Shown: piece by piece, positions 1-9,900 of the stretch
Layout: every line of letters begins with the position of its first letter
Numbering within the stretch: position 1 is the first letter of the stretch
Assembly: GCA_035547395.1 (NCBI GenBank)
Contig: DASZVA010000012.1
Coordinates: 1-64,000, forward strand
Direction: 5' to 3'
DNA: 64,000 nucleotides
Origin: CALREJ01 sp035547395
GTDB taxonomy: Bacteria > Patescibacteriota > Gracilibacteria > Peribacterales > Peribacteraceae
The notes under the pieces: model-generated
What the model was told of the DNA's origin: nothing
Seen by the model: the letters and a program-made list of their open reading frames with translations, nothing else
The model's database searches: none
Translations under genes and position numbers: made by a program

Positions 1-41
1 GACTTTTGTACGGATATGACACGAAACTATGACAGGAAGGT

Positions 42-70
42 TTGCACAAGTGTGAACTTTCTGCTACAAT
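42..70 (+). promoter_or_regulatory. Sigma70-like promoter for the HTH/giant-protein operon
   Basis: TTGCAC at 42-47, a 17-nt spacer and TACAAT at 65-70 preceded by TGC (extended -10). The predicted start near 77 gives a leader of about 36 nt before the ATG at 113, unlike most genes here, which appear leaderless. Confidence 0.65.
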
Positions 71-112
71 TATGAGAAACCCGCACACACAAACACACGC
101 GCGTAGAAAAAC

Positions 113-916
113 ATGCAACACATACATCCATCCGACATCGAGGCGATTCTTACAAGCGAGCAAGCGATGCTCCTGAGTCCCGCGGCGCGCGAGCGCCTCG
201 GATGGATCGCCTACGTCGTGCGGAACCAGTGTTCGATCAGCGACGCGTGCACGCATCTCGGAATTTCGAGAAGCAGTCTGCACCGCTGGCTCGAGCGTTT
301 TGATCCGACGGATCTGTCGTCGCTCGAAGAAAAATCGCACGACCCGCATTCGACGCGATCGAGCAACGTACCGCTGCACATCGTCGCTCTCATCCGCGCG
401 TACCGCGAGCGCGAGCCGCTCATGGGCAAGGAGCGCATCCGCGAACTGCTGCGCGCCGAGCACGATGTCGATCTCTCGAGTTCGACGATCGGCCGCGTCA
501 TCGAACGCGAGTGTTTGTACTTCGCACAGACGCCGCTGCACTGGAGAAAGCGCATGCGCAACGGACAGCAGATGCAGCCGGTACAGACATCGATCGCACA
601 GGTCTCGCAGTCGATGCCGAACGTCGAGCACACCGTACCTGCGACAAAAGAAACACGAACCGATGACGTACCGGCCCCGGTGATGACAACGATCCCGAAC
701 CCCAACCCTCATGATTGCCTGATGTGCAGACTCAAGCGTATGGACAAGAGTCCGTGGAAGCGCGCGCTGATCCTGACAAGCATTCTCACCAACGTTGCAA
801 TCGCGGCGCTCTTTGTCATGACCACGCTCTGGGAAGCAAAAAATCCGCCGCCGCTTCCGGCGCAAACATCCACTCCGCACACGATCACCGAAACCGTTTC
901 CACCCTCGACAACTAA
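113..916 (+). CDS. Membrane-anchored helix-turn-helix protein (transposase-type HTH plus C-terminal TM)
   Basis: 267 aa. Residues about 30-65 form a homeodomain-like HTH of the kind found at the N-terminus of IS630/IS481-type transposases (SISDACTHLGISRSSLHRWL), and residues about 88-132 look like the second winged/HTH unit. No DDE catalytic domain follows. Instead there is a Gln/Pro/Thr-rich linker and one hydrophobic segment near residues 219-242, then a short polar tail. The protein therefore looks like a transposase DNA-binding module tethered to the membrane. It ends 3 bp before the giant secreted protein, so the two are almost certainly co-transcribed from the promoter at 42-70. A role as membrane-linked regulator or DNA-membrane tether is inference only. 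Confidence 0.75.
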   Translation: MQHIHPSDIEAILTSEQAMLLSPAARERLGWIAYVVRNQCSISDACTHLGISRSSLHRWLERFDPTDLSSLEEKSHDPHSTRSSNVPLHIVALIRAYREREPLMGKERIRELLRAEHDVDLSSSTIGRVIERECLYFAQTPLHWRKRMRNGQQMQPVQTSIAQVSQSMPNVEHTVPATKETRTDDVPAPVMTTIPNPNPHDCLMCRLKRMDKSPWKRALILTSILTNVAIAALFVMTTLWEAKNPPPLPAQTSTPHTITETVSTLDN

Positions 917-919
917 CCG

Positions 920-3900
920 ATGGACTTCTTCTCGCTCCATCGCAGGCACTCCGAAAAACGGGCACGACTCACGCAGTCGATGCACAAGCTCGTCGCCGTC
1001 GTCACGATGGTGATGACGATCGTGCAGGCAGCGGGGGCCGACGGAAGCAGCGCGGTCTTCGCGGTGCCGCAGGCGCATGCCGCCACGGGCATCTTCGCGC
1101 CGATCAACTATCAGGGAAAGATCAGCGCCATCAACGGAACGGCGGTCGCGGACGGCAAGTACAACATGCGCTTCAAGATCTTCAACACGGCCACCGGCGG
1201 CACGCCTCTGTGGACGGAAACGTGGGACTCAACGACGCAGCAGGTGACCATGACCGGCGGTCTCTTCTCGGTCGCACTCGGTTCGCAGGTGGCCATGACC
1301 GGCAGCGTCAACTTCAACACCGATAACCTCTATCTGCAGGTCGAGTTCGACCCAAGCAACAACAGCAGCTATCCGGAAGTCTTCAGTCCGCGCAGACGCT
1401 TCGGCTCCGTCCCCTACGCGCACAACGCCGACACGATCGACGGACTCGACTCCAGCAAGTTCATCCGCAAGGATCAGTCGGAGACGGCCAGCGGCACACT
1501 CACCATCAAACCGAACGACGCCAGCAAGATCGGCCTCGACATTCTGTCGACAGGCGGCACGTCGGCGTCGCCGGGGTTGCGCATCTCCACAAACGGCGCG
1601 CCGGACATCGTGTTCGGATCGGGCGGCACCAACTACGACGTCAATCTCTATCGCTTCACGGCCAATGTCCTCAAGACCGATGACTCTCTCTATGTGGCGG
1701 GCGCACTCTCCGGTTCGACCGTTCATGCCGAGAAGAGCCTGACAACGTCGGGCACATTGGTGTTCGAAGGCGCGGCCTCCGGTTCGAATCTGTATCTCGG
1801 CACTTCCTTAAAGGGAGCCGGACTGACCGACTGTTCGACGGGCGGCACATCGAAGCTGCTCTGGAATTCGTCGACGGGCAGATTCAGCTGCGGCACGGAC
1901 CAATCCGGCGGATTGAACTCCACGGGACAGGTTCTCACCATCGGCGATGCACGGTATGTAAAGAAGTCGGGCGACACGATGACCGGCGCACTGAATATCC
2001 GTCCGACGGCGGGCTCCTCCATCGTGGGACTCAACGTCGCGGCGACGATGTCCGGCCGCAACCTCGTCGTGGAGGGTTCGGGCGCAAATCCGCTGATCTA
2101 CACGACGGGCGGCTACGTCGGACTTGGCACAAGCACGCCGGGCGCGGCCCTCACGTTCGTGTCCCACAATACGACCCTCGATCCGGACATCCTCTTCCAG
2201 AAAGACAGCGGCTTCCTTCTCTATACATCCGACGTCTACAGCAGCGTGAACGCCGTACAGTCGCCGCAATGGATCACGCGCAGAGCGCGCGGTACGTCCG
2301 CTTCCCCGCTCGCGGTACAAAACGGCGACCAGCTCGGCCTCTTCGGATTCCGCGGCTACACCGGCACGGGATTCTCGCAGCGCGCATGGATCAATGCGAT
2401 CGTCGATGGAACAGTCACGACCGCCGGCAAAGTCCCGACGGCACTCACCTTTGGCACGAGTCCCGATACAAATGAGCCGGTTGAGCGCATGCGCATCACG
2501 TCGAGCGGCAGTATCGGCATCGGTACGAATGCTCCGGGTTCGAAGCTCTCCGTCTCCGGATCCGTGATCATCGGCAAGAACGTCGGCTCTGCGGCTGCGG
2601 ATGCAAACGTCGGACTCGAGGTCTTGAGCACGATCAGCGGTTCGACGGTCTACGCGACGAATGCTCTGAGAAGCAGCGGATCGATCGTCGCCGAGGGAAC
2701 GATCAGCGGCGCCAACCTCTTCGTTGGTACGTCGATCAAGGGGGCGGGGCTCACAAGCTGCAGCAACTCTGCGACGAGTAAACTGCTGTGGAACAGTACG
2801 ACGGGCCGCTTCAGCTGCGGAACGGACCAGAGCAGTTCGTTTAGCTCAGGCAACGTGATCACGATCGGCGACGCGCGCTACGTGAAGAAATCCGGAGACA
2901 CGATGACCGGCGCACTCGTCATCAACGTGACGAACGGCAGCCTGGGCACGATCGGACTCAAGGTGATCAATACCCTCTCGGGTGCGATCATCCATGCCGA
3001 GAAGCAGCTCACATCCAGCGGCGTGATCGTCGGCAAGCAGAGCGGCGTGAGCACGGGCTCGGGCGTGCTCACGATCGCCAACACCACGCGCTACGGCACG
3101 GGCGCCTACATCTTCGCATCGGGCTCCGATCTCGCGCTCGACAGCAATCACAGTAACGCGCATATCGCGCCGAACATTCTCTTCGGATACAAAGGAAACT
3201 TCGACACGAACCTCTACCGCTTCGCGGCGAGCATCCTCAAAACCGACGGATCGCTCTACGTGACCAACACCCTCTCGGGCGCGGTGGTGCATGCCAACAG
3301 TTCCTTGTCCTCGAGCGGCACGCTGACGGTGCATGGCATCGCGCGCTTCCAGAATAACGTGAACGTCGTCGGCACCGTCTCGGGCTCGACGATCTACGCG
3401 ATCAATTCCCTGCGCTCCAGCGGATCGATCGTCGCCGAGGGAACGATCAGCGGCGCCAACCTCTTTGTGGGAACGTCGATCAAGGGGGCGGGGCTCACGA
3501 ACTGCAACAGCTCGAACAGCGCCCTGCAGTGGAACAGCTCCACGGGACGCTTCAGTTGCGGAACGATTTCGGTTGGCACGACCTTCTCCACCGGACAGGT
3601 GATCACGATCGGCGATGCCAGATACGTGAAGAAATCCGGAGACACGATGACGGGTGCCTTGAATATCCGCCCGACAGCTGGATCCAATACTCTCGGTCTC
3701 AATGTTGCAGCAACAATGTCCGGGCGGGCACTGACGATCGAAGGAACGGGATCAGTGCCGCTTCTCTCTACAAGCGTCACCAGGGGCGGACTTGTCATGG
3801 GTACACAAACCGGTTCCGCCATCCAGCCCCAACTCAATATCACCGGCCGATTGCACCCCCCCCTCGTGGGGTCGGGCTCCACGAGCGGCTATGGCCAAAC

Positions 3901-6900
3901 GATCGCCATTCAGGGCAACCGCGCGTACGTGGGAAGTGAACTGAACAAGGTGGATGCAATCGACATTACCAATCCGCTCAAGCCGACATTGCTCGGAAGC
4001 GTGGGCGGTATCGGCTATTCCTACGGGATGGCGGCTGCCGGCCAATATCTCTACTCATTGAATAATCTCGATCTGAATATTTACGATATCAGCGGAGAAG
4101 GCGTCCCCGTGCTCATCAGCACGACGCGGCCGGCATCGCCAGGCCTCAGTATCGCCGTCCAGGGGCGCTACGCCTACATCACGGAGGGAAGCGGCACCCT
4201 GGTTACGTACGATGTGTCAAACCCCGTGCACCCCGTGATGACGGGATCGGGATCGACGGGAAACGACCCTCTGACTGTGGTCGTCAACGGACGGTACGCA
4301 TACGTCTCAAATTACTACGGAAAGAGCGTCCAGATATTTGACCTGAAAAATCCGGCAAATCCGTCGCTCGTATCGACAATATCGACCAGCCACTTCGTCT
4401 ACACGGTCGCCTCTCAGGGCAGGTACCTCTACGCAACGGAACAGGGAGCGCCCGATTATCTGCAGATTTTCGATGTCAGCAATCCATCCTCCCCCACGAC
4501 AGTATCCACATCGCAGATCATCAATGACCCGGGAAATTACATGGTGGTACAGGGAAGGTACGTCTATATCTCCCAGGCAAATGCAGGAACCATCCAGTCC
4601 GTCGACGTCAGTAACCCGGCATCACCGGTCCTTACAAGCACAATCAAGATGGCGGCCGGAAGCACGCCGGAACAAATCGCCGTCAAGGGACGCTACTTGT
4701 ACGCGACGCAACTCATTTCGCCTGCCACGATTCAGGTCTACGATCTCGGCGGTGAGTACGTGCAACAAATGGAGGCAGGGGGCATCGAAACGGAAACATT
4801 GAGCGTCCGTACAACCATTCAAGGTATGGATGCATCGTTGCAGGGCGCGACAACCATCGGACGGTCGCTCGAGGTGAACGGAGGCGCATCCTTCGGCAGC
4901 GGAGGCCAGGTAATAATCGGCGGTTACACGGGCGTGGTACTCAATGTTCGCGGCACAATCAGCGGTTCCACGGTCATTGCCGAGAACAGCTTCTCGGGCG
5001 CGGGACTCAGCAGCTGCAACAGCGCGAACAACTTCCTGCAATGGAACAGCTCCACGGGACGCTTCGGCTGCGGTACGGTATCGGGTTCAACCGGCACGGG
5101 AAACATCATCGCCACCGGCGACGCGCGCTACGTAAAGAAATCCGGCGACACGATGACGGGCGCACTGACGATCAATGTGACGGGCGGCAACGTGAGCACG
5201 GTCGGACTGAAAGTGATCAACACGATGTCGGGTGCGATCGTGCATGCGGAGAAGACGCTCTCTACGTCAGGTACCTTGGTGTTCGAAGGCGCGGCCTCGG
5301 GTTCGAGTCTGTACCTTGGAACATCCTTGAAGGGCGCAGGACTGAGCAGCTGCAACTCGACGAATAATGCCCTGCAGTGGAACAGCTCCACCGGCCGCTT
5401 CGGCTGTACGACGATCACGGGCGGAACGAGCTTCTCGACGGGACAGGTGATCACGATCGGCGACAACCGTTACGTGAAGAAGAGCGGGGACACAATGACG
5501 GGTGCACTCACGATCAATGTGACGGGCGGCAACGTCAGCACGGTCGGACTGAAAGTGATCAACACACTCAGCGGCGCGATCGTCCATGCGGAGAAGTCTC
5601 TCACCTCTTCGGGTACGTTGGTGTTCGAAGGCGCGGCCTCGGGTTCGAGTCTGTACCTTGGAACATCCTTGAAGGGCGCGGGACTGACAGACTGCAGCGA
5701 TGGCGTGCTCAGCAAACTGCTCTGGAGCTCCGCGACCGGCAGATTCAGCTGCGGCACGGATCAATCCGGCGCGAGCGGAATTTCTCAGTCCGTGGCGGAC
5801 CAGCGCTACGTGAAGAAATCGGGAGACACGATGACCGGCGCGCTGACGATCAACGTAACCGGCGGCTCTCCGGGAACGATCGGACTCAAAGTTCTCAATA
5901 CGCTTTCGGGCGCGGTCATCCATGCGGAGAAGAATCTGACATCATCCGGCACTCTGAATATAAAGGGCATCGCCACGTTCCAGAACAACGTGAATGTCGC
6001 AGGCACGCTGTCGGGCAAGACACTCACCATCATGAATGGCAACAGTTATCTGCTCGGCAACGTCGGCATCGGCAAGAGCGGAACTCCCAACAGCAAGCTG
6101 GAAGTCGCGGGCACAATCAGCGGTTCCACAATCTATGCGGCAAGCGCGCTGAGAAGCTCGGGATCCATCGTCGCCGAGGGCACAATCAGCGGCGCCAACC
6201 TCTTCGTGGGCACATCGATCAAGGGTGCGGGGCTGACAAACTGCAACAGTACCAATAACGCATTGCAGTGGAGCAGCTCCACCGGACGCTTCAGCTGCGG
6301 CACGATCACAAGCGGCACATCGTTCTCGACGGGTCAGGTGATCACGATCGGCGATGGACGCTACGTGAAGAAATCGGGAGACACGATGACGGGCGCACTG
6401 AACATCCGTCCGACGGTCGGCATGAACACGGTGGGACTGAATGTCGCGGCGGTGATGTCGGGACGCAGCCTCGTGATCGAGGGAACCGGATCGGTCCCGC
6501 TCATCTCCACGCAACTTCAATACGGCACGATCGTGATGGGCACAGGCGCCTACCGCACGCTCACGGGCGCAGCGATCATGGAGCCGCAATTGAACATCCG
6601 CGGACGCCTGACGTCGGGGCGCATCGGATCGGGCTCGACGCGCACGCATCCATACGACGTCGCCGTTCAGGGGCAGTACGCCTACGTCGTCGATCAGGGC
6701 AGCAGCCTGCTCCAGGTCTTTGATATCGCCAACCCCGCACACCCGACCGTCGTGGGATCGGCCAGCACTGCTTCGTCCCCCGCCAACATCCGCGTGCAGG
6801 GCAAGTACGCGTATATCGGACTCGGCGGATCGACGGACCTCCAGGTCTTTGATATCAGCAATCCTTCTGCTCCGGTCGTGATCGATTCGTACGTCAATGG

Positions 6901-9900
6901 ATCCTACTCGACGATGCATACCGCCGTGCAGGGGCGCTACGTGTACATGCTGAGCACGTCAAAGCTGCTCGTTCTCGACTTCGCCAATCCCGCCGCTCCG
7001 GTGCTTGTCGGCAGCGTGAGCACCAGCACCAACCCGCGTCAGATCCAAGTGCTGGGACGGTATGCCTACGTCACCAACGGTTCGACGACCAATACCCTGC
7101 AGATCTTTGATGTCGGCAATCCCGCGAACCCCTCCTCGGTCGGCACGGTTGCGGCGGGTTCCAACCCGCAGGGAGTGGCCGTCCAGGGACGATACGCCTA
7201 CGTGGCGAACGACGGCTCCAGCACGCTTGGCATCTACGACATATCCAATCCGTCTTCGGCAACGGCCGTCGCCACGATCAGCACGTCTTCCTCCCCCATC
7301 GACGTGAAGGTGCAGGGCCGCATGGCGTACGTGCTTGCAGGATCAGCGATCGATATGATCGACATCAGCAATCCGCTGGCCCCGTACAAAGTCGGCTCCG
7401 TCTCCCTGGCCGGATCATCGCTCCCGCAATTCTTCGCGGTGAGCGGACGGTATGCATACGTGCCCGATTACGGCATTCAGAGTCTGTCCGTCTTTGATCT
7501 CGGCGGCGCGTACATTCAGGCGCTGGAGGCGGGATCGGTGAAGGTGTCATCGCTGGATGTCACCGCAGGCATTCACGGCATGGACCTGTCCCTCGCGGGC
7601 GGCGCCGCAATCGCGGGCTCGCTCGTCGTGACGGGCAATGCTGTGTTCGGTTCGGGCGGACTCGTGTCGATCGGCGCCATCAGCGGCAACACGCTGGTCG
7701 TCCGCGGCACGACGTCGGGTTCGGTCATCCACGCGGAATCGCTCCTCACCTCCTCCGGTTCGATCATCGCCACGAAAGACGTTGTGATTCACGGCGCGGT
7801 GCTCACGCGCTACGGCGTGCAGATGATGTCGGGCGCGCTCATCACCGAACTCAGCGGCTTCAATGACTCGATCGACCTGGAAGCGAATCTCGCTATCCAC
7901 GGCATCACGCGCATGACGACGCAGGGCAACCTCGTGCACATCGGTTCCATCCAGGGCGGCGCCGCGACGCTGACGGCCGGTGGAATATTCGCGACGAAGG
8001 TAGATTACACCACGGGCGTCAGCCCGATTTCGGTCGCGGCCGGAGACCTCAACGGCGACGGTGATCCGGATATCGTCGCCGCCAATTACACCAGCGGTAC
8101 AATCTCCGTCTTCCTCAATAACGGAAGCGGCACCTTTGCATCCAAAGTCGACTACACGACGGGAAGCAATCCGTTCTCCGTTGCAATCGGCGACCTCAAC
8201 GGTGACGGCAAACCGGATATTGCGGTAGCCAATTACAGCAGCACCACCGTCTCCGTCTTCCTGAATAAGGGCAACGGTACGTTCGCGGCAAAGGTCGACT
8301 ATACGACAGGCAGCAATCCCTATTCTGTCGCCATCGGCGACCTCAATGGTGACGGCAAGTCGGACATTGCAGTGACTAACCACACGAGCAATACGGTCTC
8401 GGTCTTCCTGAACAAGGGCGACGGCACATTCGCGTCCAAAGTGGATTACACGACGGGAAGCCAGCCGCATTCCGTCGCAATTGGCGACATAAACGGAGAC
8501 GGCAAGGCGGATCTGGCAGTGGCGAATCAGGGAAGCAATAGCGTCTCGGTCTTCCTGAACAAGGGAGAGGGCACGTTCGCGACCAAGGTGGATTACACGA
8601 CGGGCACCTTCCCGAATTCCGTTGCAATCGGAGACCTCAACGGAGACGGCAAGTCGGACTTGGCGGTCGCAAACTACACCAGTAGCACCGTTTCAGCCTT
8701 CCTGAATACGGGTACGGGATCGTTCGCGACCAAGGTGGATTACACGACGGGAAGCAACCCGTTCTCCGTCGCAATCGGGGATCTGAACGGTGACGGCAAG
8801 GCCGATCTGGCGGTAGCCGACTACGGCGCTTCCACCGCTTCGGTCTTCCTGAATACGGGTACAGGATCCTTCGCGGCCAAGGTGGATTACACGACGGGCA
8901 GCAGTTCGCATTCCATCGCAATCAGCGACTTCAATGGAGACGGCAAGAACGATTTGGTCGTCGCAGACTATGGCGCATCCAGCATCTCGGTCCTCATGAA
9001 CACTATCACGCAGAGCGTCCGCACCTTCTCTGGCTCCGGCGCGCTCACGGTCGTGAACAAGACGCGCACGGGCACGGGCATCTATGCCTTCTCGTCGGGA
9101 TCCGCGGTGCTCGCACTCGAAGCCGGCACGCAGTCGGGATCCAGGACTCCCGACATTCTCTTCGGTTACAAAGGAACCTTCGATACGAAGATCACACGTA
9201 CGGGTACCGGCGCGCTCACCTTCCAGTCCAACACCGGCGTGCTGCTCACGCTGAACACAGGCATGACCAATGCCAAGCAGGATGTGTTCCGCATCATCTC
9301 CCAGGTGAATAACGGCAAGGGCACGCTCCCCAACAACCTGGTCTTCCGCGTGAACGGTTCGGGAGCGGTGTACTCCGATGCCGCGTTCCACTCCAACGGA
9401 GCTGACTACGCGGAATGGTTCTTTGATGGCAATCAGAATCTGCAACCGGGTGAGATCGTCTGTATCGACGTCACCCGCAACAACGCCGTGAAGCGCTGCA
9501 CGCGCGACGGCGACAATGACGTGATGGGTGTCGTCTCCACGAATCCCGCCTTCATCGGTAACACAATTACGGGAGCCGAAGGTCTGATGCCTCCGGGCTA
9601 CGTGCTCGTGGGACTCATCGGACAGGTGCCCACCAAGGTGATGGTGACCGGCACCGGCACGATCCATCCGGGAGATCAGCTCACCGCCGCCTCGACGCCG
9701 GGCTATGCCCGCAAAGCGCGGCCTGGTGAATCGACACTCGGTGTGGCGCTCGAATCGATCGATCATGGCACGGGAACAATCAACGTCCTCATCTCCCGCC
9801 GCAACTCATCACTCACGGTCGACACGGTCAGCCAGAAGGTGCTCGATACGATCGCCTCCATGAAGATCGGTGACGAAGTGCAGACGATGGTCGCGGGCGC

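Noticed and set aside
7990..9015. Regular ~147-bp direct repeats resembling a CRISPR or satellite
   Set aside because: The repeats are coding FG-GAP units in one uninterrupted frame.
8693..9766. Long minus-strand open frames opposite the giant gene (also 7547-8470)
   Set aside because: They mirror the repetitive coding strand; their sequences are Arg/His/Val-rich shadows with no start signals.
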